From Flavipsychrobacter sp. (GTDB lineage: Bacteria; Bacteroidota; Bacteroidia; Chitinophagales; Chitinophagaceae): a stretch of 64,000 nucleotides of DNA. The stretch is from the NCBI GenBank assembly GCA_021155965.1, contig JAJNBJ010000018.1, forward strand, positions 1-64,000, read 5' to 3'. Below, one piece after another: positions 19,481 through 29,614 of the stretch (positions are counted from its first letter, which is position 1; the number at the start of each line of letters is the position of its first letter). Under the pieces are notes generated by a model. It worked only from the letters and a program-made list of their open reading frames with translations, had not been told where the DNA came from and did no database searches. The position numbers and the translations under genes were made by a program.

Positions 19481-20557
19481 ATGAATACCTTTTATTCTTA
19501 CGAGCATTTATATCAATTCACATACAGCATTTTTACAAGTATTGGTTGCAGCGTTACAGATGCGGAAACTGCAACCAAAACACTATTATCCGCCGACCTG
19601 AGAGGTATAGACAGCCATGGCGTAGCCCGCCTTAGCGGCTATGTGCGGCTGTGGGAGGCAAATAGGATAAATGCAACGCCGAACATAAAAATAGTACATG
19701 AAACCCCATCCACCGCTGTAGTGGACGGCGATGCAGGTCTTGGACTGGTTGTTGCCCCATTTGCTATGCATGTGGCTATCGAAAAGGCGAAGAATGCGGG
19801 CACCGGCTGGGTAAGCGTGTGCAATACCAACCACTTTGGCATAGCGGGTTACCATGCCATGATGGCGCTGCAACATGATATGATAGGTATGGCAATGACC
19901 AATGCCAGCGCACTGGTTGCCCCAACATTTTCCATAGAACGGATGCTGGGCACCAACCCCATAGCCGTAGCCATACCCGCTTGTGAGCAGCCCCCTTTTG
20001 TAGCAGATTTTGCCACAACCACAGCCGCAAACGGCAAGCTGGAAATACTGCAACGCAAAAATGCCGAGGCTCCTTTGGGATGGGTACAAGACAAAGAAGG
20101 CAATGCATCAACCGATGCCAACGAACTGAAAAAAGGAGGCGCACTGCTGCCCCTGGGCAGCGACCGTGAACACGGCAGCCATAAAGGCTATGCCCTGGGC
20201 AGTATAGTAGATATTTTCTCTGCCGTACTGAGTGGAGCAAGCTACGGCCCGTGGGCGCCACCCTTCCCTGCCTATGTGCCTATGCCACAGAATATGCCCG
20301 GCGTTGGATTGGGCCATTTCTTTGGGGCAATGCGGATAGATGCCTTCCGCCCTGCGGCTGCATTCAAAGAGCATATGGATAACTGGATAACACGCTTCAG
20401 GAATGCAACACCGGCACCGGGATGTGAAAGAGTATTAATACCCGGCGATCCTGAAAGAGAGATGGAAGCAATACGGATAAAGGAAGGGATACCTGTAGTG
20501 CAAAGTGTGGTGGAAGACCTTGTGAAAGTGGGTAAGCAGTTCAACATTCAATTTTAA
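19481..20557 (+). CDS. Ldh family oxidoreductase (malate/lactate dehydrogenase type 2)
   Basis: A 358-residue NAD(P)-dependent oxidoreductase of the MDH2/YlbC/ureidoglycolate dehydrogenase superfamily, not the Rossmann-type Ldh. Family hallmarks include RGIDSHGVARL near residue 40, VCNTNHFGIAGYHAM near 115, MTNASALVAP near 140 and HKGYALGSIVDIFSAVLSGA near 230. The substrate could be malate, lactate, ureidoglycolate or another 2-hydroxyacid. It stands alone, with two hairpins after its stop. Confidence 0.88.
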   Translation: MNTFYSYEHLYQFTYSIFTSIGCSVTDAETATKTLLSADLRGIDSHGVARLSGYVRLWEANRINATPNIKIVHETPSTAVVDGDAGLGLVVAPFAMHVAIEKAKNAGTGWVSVCNTNHFGIAGYHAMMALQHDMIGMAMTNASALVAPTFSIERMLGTNPIAVAIPACEQPPFVADFATTTAANGKLEILQRKNAEAPLGWVQDKEGNASTDANELKKGGALLPLGSDREHGSHKGYALGSIVDIFSAVLSGASYGPWAPPFPAYVPMPQNMPGVGLGHFFGAMRIDAFRPAAAFKEHMDNWITRFRNATPAPGCERVLIPGDPEREMEAIRIKEGIPVVQSVVEDLVKVGKQFNIQF

Positions 20558-20565
20558 AAGGTTAC

Positions 20566-20617
20566 TTATTATCAGATAATAAAAGTGACTATTGATTGTG
20601 TGCCTTAACCAATCAAT
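20566..20617. other. Two adjacent hairpins after the Ldh-type gene
   Basis: An 8-bp perfect hairpin (TTATTATC / GATAATAA, 20566-20582) and a second 8-bp hairpin (ATTGATTG / CAATCAAT, 20591-20617) follow the stop at 20557. No clear U-run follows either, so they may be a weak terminator or a leader structure of the histidine kinase gene at 20705. Confidence 0.4.
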
Positions 20618-20704
20618 AAAGCACGGAATAACGAAAAAGGGATGGTTGCCGTAGGCATAATCGAGCCAGACAACTATCTTTATGCCAAACAGAGGACTAA
20701 ATAA

Positions 20705-21880
20705 ATGGAATTGGCCCCGGTGCAGACAAGCGGAAAGGAAATATTGCGTACAGGGGGGGAATTTCATTTTCCCCGTATAATAGATGAGGCTTTTTTTGAG
20801 CATGCTTTTATTTTGGCTGCGCAAATACTGGATAACCCATCTGCCCTTGCAGGTATTATAGATACACACGGAAAATGTTTCAAAGTACAGGAAGGCATAC
20901 CTGCTGTTAACGATGTTTTTGCCTTTGCAGTTGATGAGATGCAGGTAGTCAGCAACCTTGCAAAGGATAAAAGGTTCAACTACAACTCCTTGGTTACCGG
21001 CGCCCCGAATTTTGTTTTTTATGCCGGCTTCCCCATGCTGCACCAAAACGGTGGCGCACACTGTACTTTTTGCATCTGGGCTACCCAACCCGTAAAATTG
21101 AGTGATGCACAAACCAAAGCGTTGCAATCATTGGCAGGGATCGTTGGCGAACATTATGAGCAGGCTAAGAAAACAGCATGGCAACACCAGAAGATAGAAG
21201 AACTGAAAGTAGCCAATGCAGAACTGGACAGCTTTGCCGGCATTGCCGCCCATGACCTGAAGAGCCCGCTGAATGCGATCATATCGCTCACCCACCTGCT
21301 GAAAAACAACTACGGCAACGCTCTTGATGAAGAGGGCAATGAGTATATCAGCTTTCTGGGCATGGCAGCTAGTAATTTAACAGAGCTCATTTCCGGCATA
21401 CAGAAGTATTCAAGGTCAACGCAGGTATTGTCTGAGCAAAAAGACATGATCAATTTCACAGACCTGGTGGAAGAAGTGACCATGTTGCTGGAGATACCGG
21501 CCAACGTATCTATACAATATGAGAAAAACGAGCGGAAAATAAGCAGTTCACACATAGCCCTGAAACAGATATTGCTGAACCTTGTGGATAATGCTATCCG
21601 TTATAATGATAAAGAGCAAATAAAAATTGAGATCACGCTGGAGGAAGAAAAGAGTTCTTATACCATCAGCGTAAAAGACAATGGCCCCGGCATTACAGGG
21701 TACTCGAAAGACAAAGTATTTGACCTGTTCAAAACCCTGCAGAAAAAAATAAAAGAGAAAAAGGACATTACCATTGGCCTCGCCATTGTAAAGAAACTCG
21801 TAGAGAAATTAAAGGGGGCCATTCATATCCAGTCGGATGAAGCGACAGGCACTACTTTTATTATTACAATTCCTAAATAA
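20705..21880 (+). CDS. GAF domain sensor histidine kinase
   Basis: A 391-residue cytosolic sensor kinase without membrane spans. Residues 1-155 form a GAF-type sensor domain. The HisKA domain has the phospho-acceptor in GIAAHDLKSPLNAI at about residue 183, and the HATPase_c domain has N-box LLNLVDNAIRYND and G-box VKDNGPGI. No receiver or response regulator neighbours it, so its partner is elsewhere. The stop abuts the stop of the convergent lptC with no gap. The ligand of the GAF domain is unknown. Confidence 0.9.
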   Translation: MELAPVQTSGKEILRTGGEFHFPRIIDEAFFEHAFILAAQILDNPSALAGIIDTHGKCFKVQEGIPAVNDVFAFAVDEMQVVSNLAKDKRFNYNSLVTGAPNFVFYAGFPMLHQNGGAHCTFCIWATQPVKLSDAQTKALQSLAGIVGEHYEQAKKTAWQHQKIEELKVANAELDSFAGIAAHDLKSPLNAIISLTHLLKNNYGNALDEEGNEYISFLGMAASNLTELISGIQKYSRSTQVLSEQKDMINFTDLVEEVTMLLEIPANVSIQYEKNERKISSSHIALKQILLNLVDNAIRYNDKEQIKIEITLEEEKSSYTISVKDNGPGITGYSKDKVFDLFKTLQKKIKEKKDITIGLAIVKKLVEKLKGAIHIQSDEATGTTFIITIPK

Positions 21881-22483
21881 CTACTTAGGCACTTCCCCTT
21901 TGTTTACAGCAACAGTTCCTCTTGGCCTTAATATCTGGTACCAGCTAAAATCGCTGTTGGCTTCCAGGCCTTCGCCATAAAGCACTTCGCTGGCAGAAGC
22001 TATTTTCACTGGCTTCTCTGTAAAGAATTTCTGTATGCTGTTGCTCCATATCAGTTCGGGTGTGGTCAGTTCCTGCCCTGTGGCGCTCAATACCTTCACG
22101 CTATCCCATACTATCACATCGCCCTTATCAGTATAATATCTCGAAGAATCGGCTGTAAGCACATGTTCTACCTTGCCGCTGCTGTCAAAGAACTCAGCTT
22201 TCAGGTCCCTGTTCATATCTATAAATGCAGGGTTGGCACTTTCATTGCGGATGAAATACTTTGCGTATGCCCGTAATTTCACTTTGCCATCTTTGCTGTA
22301 GATCAGTGTTACGTTCTCTGCCTTATCTTCCTGCTTGCTGCCCCTGCCCGTAAGCGCGTCTATCTCGCCTGGATCATTTTTACATGAGGCAATTGCTATA
22401 AACAAAACACCCGGAACCAGGATCCGGGTAATGTTATTGAGATGATATTTGCGCAGCAGGTTAATCATATTTTTTGCGGACAA
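21881..22483 (-). CDS. lptC: LPS export protein LptC
   Basis: A 200-residue lipoprotein-type LptC with lipobox AIASC at about residues 30-34 and the strand-rich beta-jellyroll periplasmic domain that receives LPS from LptBFG and passes it to LptA. A second possible start at 22468 (MINLLRKYH) gives a shorter leader. It overlaps the upstream outer-membrane protein gene by 8-23 bp. The lipoprotein form, rather than a single-span anchor, is common in Bacteroidota. Confidence 0.88.
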   Translation of the reverse strand: MSAKNMINLLRKYHLNNITRILVPGVLFIAIASCKNDPGEIDALTGRGSKQEDKAENVTLIYSKDGKVKLRAYAKYFIRNESANPAFIDMNRDLKAEFFDSSGKVEHVLTADSSRYYTDKGDVIVWDSVKVLSATGQELTTPELIWSNSIQKFFTEKPVKIASASEVLYGEGLEANSDFSWYQILRPRGTVAVNKGEVPK

Positions 22484-23753
22484 ACCACCTGTCGTTAATA
22501 GACACTCCTAATGTGAACCTGACATAAGTATGCTGCATCAGGTTTTTTTCTGTCGTACCTAACCTGCCCACATCAACCGCAAAGTGAAGCTGCGATTGCG
22601 ACCGCCTGAACGGGAGGCTTGCACCTGCAGTAACGCCATAGCAAGGCAGCGCGGTATTATTCAGTTTCAGGTAGTCTGTGCCGTAATACATGCCTAAACG
22701 GTAAGTTACCCGTGCCAGGTAGTTGCGGATACTGTTCACATCAGGGGTAAGCTCCCCGCCAAGGCTTAATTTATAAGAGCTGGAGCCCACACCGGCGGCC
22801 ATTAATGTGTCGGGTGTGCTTTTGTAACCGCTCCATTGCGCTAACGAAAAGTCTATACCTGCACCCCATTTGTTATTCTTTACAAGCATAGCACCGATGC
22901 TGAATGACATGGGCAAAGTAAGTTTCCCTTGCTGCTCGCCAGAATTATAAAGTGTATCGTAGATCAGCGTATCCGGAAGATAATAATGGCTTATCTGGTA
23001 GGCATTCAACCGTTCAAACAGGTTCTGGTTCAGGGCAAATGTCCCGCCAAGCCTGAGCGTATAATTAGAATCCAGTTTGCGCTCATACATTACGCCAACT
23101 TTCCAGTTAAGCCCGCCAATGCGGGTATAATTATTGAAAAAGGAAGTATACGTAGTTCTTGTATAAGGCGTATCAATGGGCGATGCACGGGTTATACTGC
23201 GGATAGTGCCAAACATATAACCCAGGTTAAAGCCAATGCTCAATCCCTTGTATTTTGCCGCCCCGCCCAGGTAGGCATAATTGATACCGCCATCACCATT
23301 ATACCTTCTTTCCAAACGGCCAACAGGCGATGAACCAGCATCAAGGGTATCCACCATGGTATAGTAGGTATAGGCATATGGCTTAAACCCAAAGCTAAGG
23401 CCGGCATTCTTGCCAATGGGGAAACCCATGTTCACATAAGCCAACTTTGCCGTACCTGTATTATAATTGAACCCGGAACCGGATATTGCGCGGGTGCTTG
23501 CCGTACCTCCTATCTCGAACGTGGTATGCTGCATAAAAGCATAAGACGAAGGGTTATCCGAATTGAGCACATTGGGGTTCTTATAGGCAGAGGTGATGTT
23601 GCCCATAGCCCTCAGTGCAGCGTTATTACTGTTAACCAACTCTCCGATACCATATTTAGAATACGGATTGTTTTCGCCTGTAAGTTGCGCAGAAGCTTTT
23701 ACGCCCAATAAGATGAAAAAAAAGAAGAAAAGCTTAGCGCGGCAATGCAACAT
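22461..23753 (-). CDS. Outer-membrane beta-barrel protein
   Basis: A 430-residue protein with signal peptide (hydrophobic 8-20, cleavage near ASAQ) and a mature chain of alternating amphipathic strands with many Gly/Tyr/Asn, typical of porin-like barrels (NPYSKYGIGELVNSNNAALR at the N terminus recalls FadL/PorV-type openings). It overlaps coaX by 20 bp and lptC downstream. The genes coaX, this barrel and lptC form a translationally coupled unit. Cargo or transport role unknown. Confidence 0.75.
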   Translation of the reverse strand: MLHCRAKLFFFFFILLGVKASAQLTGENNPYSKYGIGELVNSNNAALRAMGNITSAYKNPNVLNSDNPSSYAFMQHTTFEIGGTASTRAISGSGFNYNTGTAKLAYVNMGFPIGKNAGLSFGFKPYAYTYYTMVDTLDAGSSPVGRLERRYNGDGGINYAYLGGAAKYKGLSIGFNLGYMFGTIRSITRASPIDTPYTRTTYTSFFNNYTRIGGLNWKVGVMYERKLDSNYTLRLGGTFALNQNLFERLNAYQISHYYLPDTLIYDTLYNSGEQQGKLTLPMSFSIGAMLVKNNKWGAGIDFSLAQWSGYKSTPDTLMAAGVGSSSYKLSLGGELTPDVNSIRNYLARVTYRLGMYYGTDYLKLNNTALPCYGVTAGASLPFRRSQSQLHFAVDVGRLGTTEKNLMQHTYVRFTLGVSINDRWFVRKKYD

Positions 23754-24477
23754 TATAGTTGAGAATTAAATTTAATCCCTTCAGTAGCAGATCCGGGTCG
23801 GCAAATATCTTACTTTTAATCTTGCTTGCAAAGAAAGGGGCATCGCCGCCAGTTAAGATGGCGTTAAAATCCGGATATTGCCCTGCATACTCTCTTATCA
23901 TACCATCTATTTCCGACGCCATGCCATATATCGCGCCGCTGCGCATACACGTCTCAGTATCATAGCCTAACAACATCAGGTCGCCGTTCGCACTCACTTC
24001 GGGCAATTTATCAGTAAGGGTGTTCATTGCCTTCAGCCTCATTTGCAGGCCGGGCGAAATTGCGCCACCCCTGAACGTCTTTGTTTTTTGCACCAGGTTG
24101 TAGGTGATGCAGGTACCCAGGCAGATGACCAGGTTATTGTTAGTGGGATACTGCATATGCGCCCCAACCACCAGCGCCAGCCTGTCGGGGCCAAGTGATT
24201 CGGGAGAGAGGTACGCGTTGTTGATAGGTGTGCGTGTATAACCATCCAGCACTACCAGCGTCCTTATTTTGGATTTGATCAAATGCTCTACCTCATCATC
24301 ATGATTGGTAACTGAGCAAAGGATAGTCTTTACAGGTTTGTAGGTATTAAGCAAATAGGTAACCTTTTCGAGCGCCTGCTCACCGGAAAAAGTATATTGT
24401 TTCTGCAAAGTGTCATTATCAAATATTGCAGCCTTGATACTGGAATTACCCCAATCGATACAGAGATTTACGGACAT
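23734..24477 (-). CDS. coaX: Type III pantothenate kinase
   Basis: A 247-residue kinase for the first step of coenzyme A synthesis. Family motifs are visible: DWGNSSIKAA (phosphate-binding), GPDRLALVVGAH, CLGTCITYN, FRGGAISPGLQMR and the late SGAIYG segment. CoaX enzymes are insensitive to CoA feedback and need a monovalent cation. It is the first gene of the coaX-OMP-lptC unit. Confidence 0.95.
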   Translation of the reverse strand: MSVNLCIDWGNSSIKAAIFDNDTLQKQYTFSGEQALEKVTYLLNTYKPVKTILCSVTNHDDEVEHLIKSKIRTLVVLDGYTRTPINNAYLSPESLGPDRLALVVGAHMQYPTNNNLVICLGTCITYNLVQKTKTFRGGAISPGLQMRLKAMNTLTDKLPEVSANGDLMLLGYDTETCMRSGAIYGMASEIDGMIREYAGQYPDFNAILTGGDAPFFASKIKSKIFADPDLLLKGLNLILNYNVALPR

Positions 24478-24629
24478 CGGTTATTTTTTTCGTGAAAGGT
24501 TGCCAAGTTAATAAAAAATCGTTCTAATCCATAGTTAGCATCGTTTTTAAAATATATCCCCATTCTATTAAAATTAAGAACCATAACTCCCATCCTCATA
24601 TACTCTATCTTTATCAAAAAAATAAAACC

Positions 24630-25478
24630 ATGATAGCATATCTCGGCACAGGGCACCTCGGCGCAAACTTTGTAAAGGCATTCCTGCAGCGCGAGGAGGA
24701 AGTACAGGTTTGGAATAAGACCGCAGCCAAGGCAAAAGCACTGGAAGAATTTGGCGCAAAAGCGTTTGAGGATGTGGTGGAAGCGGTGCGGGGCGCATCA
24801 AGGATTCACCTCACGCTTAAAGATGATACCTCTGTGAACGAGGTGCTTGAAAAAGCGAAGGCAGGTTTTGAACCGGGTGTACTGATCATAGACCACACCA
24901 CTACATCGGCACAGGGCGCGGCAGAGCGCACAGAACTATGGAAGGGCCGGGGCTATACCTACCTGCATGCACCCGTTTTCATGGGGCCGGTAAATGCGCT
25001 GGAAAGCACAGGCACCATGCTGGTATCCGGCGACCCCGACATTATTAATGCAGTAGAACCCGAGCTTGCAAAAATGACGGGTGTTGTGCTCAACTTCGGG
25101 CCAAAGAACAATACTGCCGCGGGCATGAAACTCATAGGCAACCTCTTCCTGGTTGCCATGACAGCAGGCCTTACCGATGCACTCACACTTGCCAAAGCCA
25201 TGGATATATCACCTGATAACCTCACCACGCTTTTTGAAACCTGGAACCCGGGCACGGCTGTATTGGGGCGGCTATACAAAATAACTTCCGGCACATTCGA
25301 CCAGCCCACATGGGAACTGGACATGGCCCGCAAAGACACCCAACTAATGATGGAAGAAGCCACCCACGGAGGCCAATCCCTTAAAGCTATACCAGCCATT
25401 GCCGCAGAAATGGATAGATGGATAGCACGCGGCGAAGGCAAGAGCGACTGGACAGTGATTGGGAAGGATGTGATCTAA
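24630..25478 (+). CDS. NAD(P)-dependent oxidoreductase, 3-hydroxyisobutyrate dehydrogenase family
   Basis: A 282-residue beta-hydroxyacid dehydrogenase. The Rossmann motif is GTGHLGANFVKAF at the very N terminus, and the substrate-binding segment ending in VFMGPVNALESTGTM holds the family glycine/serine loop. The catalytic lysine lies in GMKLIGNLF, about residue 170. Related enzymes act on 3-hydroxyisobutyrate, tartronate semialdehyde or succinic semialdehyde. The specificity here is unknown. Confidence 0.88.
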   Translation: MIAYLGTGHLGANFVKAFLQREEEVQVWNKTAAKAKALEEFGAKAFEDVVEAVRGASRIHLTLKDDTSVNEVLEKAKAGFEPGVLIIDHTTTSAQGAAERTELWKGRGYTYLHAPVFMGPVNALESTGTMLVSGDPDIINAVEPELAKMTGVVLNFGPKNNTAAGMKLIGNLFLVAMTAGLTDALTLAKAMDISPDNLTTLFETWNPGTAVLGRLYKITSGTFDQPTWELDMARKDTQLMMEEATHGGQSLKAIPAIAAEMDRWIARGEGKSDWTVIGKDVI

Positions 25479-25505
25479 AGCTGCTTTTTTCTACATTTAC
25501 CAATT

Positions 25506-25967
25506 ATGAAAATATACCTCTTACTACTCCTTAGCATCTTCACATTATCCGCACACTCACAGGGTTTATTTGAAGAGAAATATGATGACTGCTCCTCCAT
25601 TAAACCTTGCCGGTATTGTGGAGATACACTTCCCCGGCCACCTATTAATTTCAGGGAGAAGATAGCGCAGAAAATTGAGACCAGGCCTTCAGGATATAGT
25701 TGGATTAAACCTGGCAAGTTACTTTATGAGATACTCATTGATTCTACTGGCCACTCATGTATAGTTAGCATAGACGACCAACTTCTTTGCTACGAAATGA
25801 AACAAGATATCCTTGAAGTTATAAACGATATGTTCAGGTGGAAGCCGGCTGTATTGTTTGGCCGGCCTATAAATGCTACAATGGTCCTGCAGTTCGACTT
25901 TGGGAAAACCACCTATCGTATGCGCTTTTTAGAACGCAATGAAGTGCCTATAAAAAAAGAAGAGTAA
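25506..25967 (+). CDS. Secreted protein with TonB C-terminal-like domain
   Basis: A 153-residue protein with signal peptide (cleavage near AHSQ, residue 19), two early Cys pairs (CSSIKPCRYC), and a C-terminal domain of about 75 residues. That domain reads like a TonB C-terminal fold: LLYEILIDSTGHS, a helix, then FRWKPAVLFGRPINATMVLQFDF. It lacks the N-terminal membrane anchor of TonB, so it is not an energiser. Placed 28 bp after the oxidoreductase gene. Confidence 0.6.
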   Translation: MKIYLLLLLSIFTLSAHSQGLFEEKYDDCSSIKPCRYCGDTLPRPPINFREKIAQKIETRPSGYSWIKPGKLLYEILIDSTGHSCIVSIDDQLLCYEMKQDILEVINDMFRWKPAVLFGRPINATMVLQFDFGKTTYRMRFLERNEVPIKKEE

Positions 25968-25970
25968 CTG

Positions 25971-26483
25971 CTACAAATACCACGCCTTTATCACCTTCAT
26001 GTGGTGCAGCATATGCCCTACTATAATGTAGCCCAGCGCCCGTGCTGTAATTGGTCCCGCTTTCGTTTTTGCTTTAAATTCGCTTTGCTGTTCAGAAAGC
26101 GACTCAAACAGTTTCTCAGTAGCGCCTCTTACTGCTTTGAACTCAGCTACCAGGTCCTCATACACCCTGCCCGCTACTATTGCATTCTGCACATACAAAT
26201 GATCATCCATTGGGTGTAGTATTGTTTTGCCATCACCACGTGCGGCCACCAGCGCACGGTAGCAAAACACACGCTCAGCATCAGTAATATGCATCAGCAG
26301 CTCCTTTATGTTCCACTTGTCCTTGTCGTAGCGGTAATTATGTTTATCTACCGGTATACCCTCAAAAAAAGCTGTAGCCGCTTTCGTGTTTTCGTGCAGT
26401 ATATCTAAAAAATCCCCCTCCGGAACCATATCTATATACCCCTGGAAGTATGGGTTGTATTCTCCTTGTTGTGGTCTTTGCAT
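25971..26483 (-). CDS. DinB family protein
   Basis: A 170-residue four-helix-bundle protein of the DinB/DUF664-like superfamily. Candidate metal-ligand histidines lie at about residue 66 (LLMHITDAERVF) and near the C terminus (VGHMLHHMKVI). Members are often thiol-dependent metalloenzymes. Its stop lies 4 bp from the convergent preceding gene. The function is unassigned. Confidence 0.85.
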   Translation of the reverse strand: MQRPQQGEYNPYFQGYIDMVPEGDFLDILHENTKAATAFFEGIPVDKHNYRYDKDKWNIKELLMHITDAERVFCYRALVAARGDGKTILHPMDDHLYVQNAIVAGRVYEDLVAEFKAVRGATEKLFESLSEQQSEFKAKTKAGPITARALGYIIVGHMLHHMKVIKAWYL

Positions 26484-26518
26484 ACCACTAATATAGAAAT
26501 ATTTCGTAAACTTGTAGT

Positions 26519-26722
26519 ATGGTACGAACAGTGATAACCCCGGATAAAGGCAATATCTCTATTGAATTGCCTCAGAATTATATCGGCAAGCAGGTGGAAA
26601 TTATCGCTTTTACTATTGAGGAAGCCACAAAAGATACGCCGCTTACGCATTATGCTTCAGAGCAATCGTTAGCTAAAGACTGGCTGGCCAAAGAAGAAGA
26701 CGACGCATGGAAAAATTTATAA
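26519..26722 (+). CDS. Type II antitoxin (MazE/DUF2281-like)
   Basis: A 67-residue protein. The N terminus has a short strand-rich DNA-binding segment of AbrB/MazE character (ITPDKGNISIELPQNYIGKQVEI), and the acidic C-terminal tail (AKEEDDAWKNL) is expected to wrap the toxin. It overlaps the toxin gene by 16 bp in a different frame, which is typical of toxin-antitoxin pairs. Likely autoregulates. Confidence 0.8.
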   Translation: MVRTVITPDKGNISIELPQNYIGKQVEIIAFTIEEATKDTPLTHYASEQSLAKDWLAKEEDDAWKNL

Positions 26723-27039
26723 AAGGCGATGTAATAGTTATTCCATTCCCGTTTTCTGACCTTTCAGGTTCAAAACGCCGACCTGCATTAGTACTTTCTG
26801 ATTTACCCGGTGAGGACATTATACTTTGCCAAATAACGAGCCAACACAAGGATGATAATGCAGTAACTCTGGATAAAACAGATTTTGAATCAGGTTCGCT
26901 CCCGGCATTATCGTACATCAGGCCAACAAGGATTTTCACTGCCGACAAGAGTATCATTATCCGTAAGGCGGGACACATAAAAGCAACTGTTCACAATGTA
27001 GTTGTGAACAAAATTATTTCTTTGCTTACCACCAACTAA
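26707..27039 (+). CDS. PemK/MazF-type toxin
   Basis: A 110-residue endoribonuclease toxin. The opening GDVIVIPFPFSDLSGSKRRPALVLS is the PemK/MazF beta-barrel signature with the catalytic Arg, and the later CQITSQ and KAGHIKATVHNVV segments match the family. It is expected to cleave mRNA when the antitoxin is degraded. It is coupled to the antitoxin and followed by a hairpin terminator. Stability function or phage defence cannot be separated by sequence. Confidence 0.88.
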   Translation: MEKFIKGDVIVIPFPFSDLSGSKRRPALVLSDLPGEDIILCQITSQHKDDNAVTLDKTDFESGSLPALSYIRPTRIFTADKSIIIRKAGHIKATVHNVVVNKIISLLTTN

Positions 27040-27063
27040 AAATGCCAGGTTGCCCCGGCATTT
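27040..27063 (+). terminator. Weak terminator after the toxin gene
   Basis: A 7-bp stem (AAATGCC / GGCATTT) with a GC-rich 10-base loop begins directly at the stop codon. The following T-run is short. Confidence 0.5.
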
Positions 27064-27088
27064 AAAGCTTATCTTCAATTATCTTCCT

Positions 27089-27128
27089 GAGCCCAGTCGA
27101 AGGGCTCCCTCTCCACCTGTGGAGAGGG
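27089..27128. repeat. REP-like double palindrome
   Basis: GAGCCC (27089-27094) and GGGCTC (27102-27107) form one small hairpin. The adjoining CCCTCTCCAC (27107-27116) and GTGGAGAGGG (27119-27128) form a perfect 10-bp hairpin with a two-base loop. This GC-rich element lies between the toxin gene and the atpC stop. Similar sequences are common interspersed elements in Bacteroidota genomes, and it may also serve as the atpC terminator. Confidence 0.6.
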
Positions 27129-27139
27129 CCGGGGTGAGG

Positions 27140-27394
27140 TTAGTCGAGCGCTGTTGCGCCTTCTATCAGCACACTAGCTTTGTTGTTCAGCATTTCCACA
27201 AATCCACCCGTTATTTCGTAGGTCTCGGTAGTGTTCTTGTCCTTCAGGATCTTCATCCTTCCCTTACCCAGGGAAGCGATGATAGGCGCGTGGTTCTCCA
27301 GTATCTCGAACGCGCCCGATGTGCCCGGCAAATAAACGCCATACACTTTGCCGCTGAATACCTTACGCTCCGGTGTTAATATGTCTAGTTGCAT
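27140..27394 (-). CDS. atpC: ATP synthase F1 epsilon subunit
   Basis: An 84-residue epsilon subunit consisting of the N-terminal beta-sandwich domain (MQLDILTPERKVFSG, GTSGAFEILENHAPIIASLGKG) and lacking the C-terminal helical hairpin found in many bacteria. This short form is common in Bacteroidota. It is transcribed after atpD with a 123-bp gap holding AT-rich, repetitive DNA. Confidence 0.93.
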   Translation of the reverse strand: MQLDILTPERKVFSGKVYGVYLPGTSGAFEILENHAPIIASLGKGRMKILKDKNTTETYEITGGFVEMLNNKASVLIEGATALD

Positions 27395-27517
27395 GTTTTT
27401 TTAGTCTAAAGTCAAAAGTATAAAGTCTAAAGCTGTTATTACTAAGCCCGGAGCATTGAATAGATTTATTACTCCCGACTTTCTACTTTCTACTTACTAC
27501 TTTCTACCCAAAAAAAA

Positions 27518-29032
<1,515 letters not shown>

Positions 29033-29066
29033 TTATAATTAGATTTGAACCCTGCTAAATTTTGCG

Positions 29067-29097
29067 CAAAGGTAAGGGTTGTGTACTATAATACAAA
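29067..29097 (-). promoter_or_regulatory. Promoter of atpD
   Basis: On the minus strand TTTG (29094-29097) and TACCTTTG (29067-29074) are separated by 19 bp, matching the Bacteroidota TTTG/TAnnTTTG consensus. Predicted start is about 29060-29063. A palindrome TTTGCGCAAA (29061-29070) overlaps the -7 box and the predicted start. Confidence 0.7.
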
Positions 29098-29168
29098 AGA
29101 GAAAAAAGGAAATTATCCAGTTATGAACATCATACCTATAATACTGTGTGGATAAGTTATTTTCCTCA

Positions 29169-29198
29169 TTTATAAACATATTAAGTATCGTATCTTTG
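29169..29198 (+). promoter_or_regulatory. Candidate promoter of the RT-associated RNA
   Basis: TATCTTTG at 29191-29198 is a perfect TAnnTTTG -7 box, with TTTA in the place of the -33 TTTG 18 bp upstream. The predicted start falls at about 29202-29206, practically where the first 99-bp repeat begins. Confidence 0.5.
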
Positions 29199-29205
29199 AA
29201 TTCTG

Positions 29206-29304
29206 CCAGACAGAGGTGCTATGCGCCTCAAGATGGCTAAAGCCTTTGAGCGACTGAAGCATCTAAAGATATTTGTTATTGTATCTATTTGTTTCATGAA
29301 CTCT
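29206..29304 (+). repeat. 99-bp direct repeat, copy 1
   Basis: Identical over 99 bp to 29516-29614. The transcript would fold into GAGGTGC / GCGCCTC (7 bp including one G-U pair, loop TAT). An alternative or following hairpin is CTCAAG / TTTGAG enclosing GGCT / AGCC, and a weaker AGATAT / GTATCT hairpin lies near the 3' end. Confidence 0.95.
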
Positions 29305-29515
29305 CACCACGGTTATTTGCAGGTTCAGGACTTCCATTTCAGTGGATGTGGGTCTTTTAAAAGCAGGGGAGCGGCGAGCAGTAACTAATTCAAAAAAAGT
29401 TGCATAAGTCGAAAAAAGTAGTAAATTTGACTAAACACCTTAATGGAATGAAGACTATTGCTAAAAAACAACACGAAGAAGCGCAAAACCGCAAAATTTA
29501 GCGCCTGGCTTATCT

Positions 29516-29614
29516 CCAGACAGAGGTGCTATGCGCCTCAAGATGGCTAAAGCCTTTGAGCGACTGAAGCATCTAAAGATATTTGTTATTGTATCTATTT
29601 GTTTCATGAACTCT
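29516..29614 (+). repeat. 99-bp direct repeat, copy 2
   Basis: Exact copy of 29206-29304, offset by 310 bp. The flanks are unrelated apart from a few bases before the repeat. Confidence 0.95.

Larger units (their letters stand above)
29203..29614 (+). ncRNA. Candidate structured RNA upstream of the reverse transcriptase
   Basis: A 410-nt segment with no good coding frame between the candidate promoter and the RT gene. It consists of a 99-nt repeat, a 211-nt spacer and a second identical 99-nt repeat, and ends 71 nt before the RT start codon. The only ATG frame in the spacer with more than a few codons is a 17-residue peptide at 29448-29501. Position, promoter, folding and repeats suggest a non-coding RNA serving as template or primer for the RT. 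This is inference. Confidence 0.4.

Noticed and set aside
29147-29155. DnaA box TGTGGATAA
   Set aside because: A single perfect box in AT-rich DNA without a cluster or origin genes; probably chance.
29206-29614. CRISPR array
   Set aside because: Only two repeats of 99 bp with a 211-bp spacer and no cas genes.
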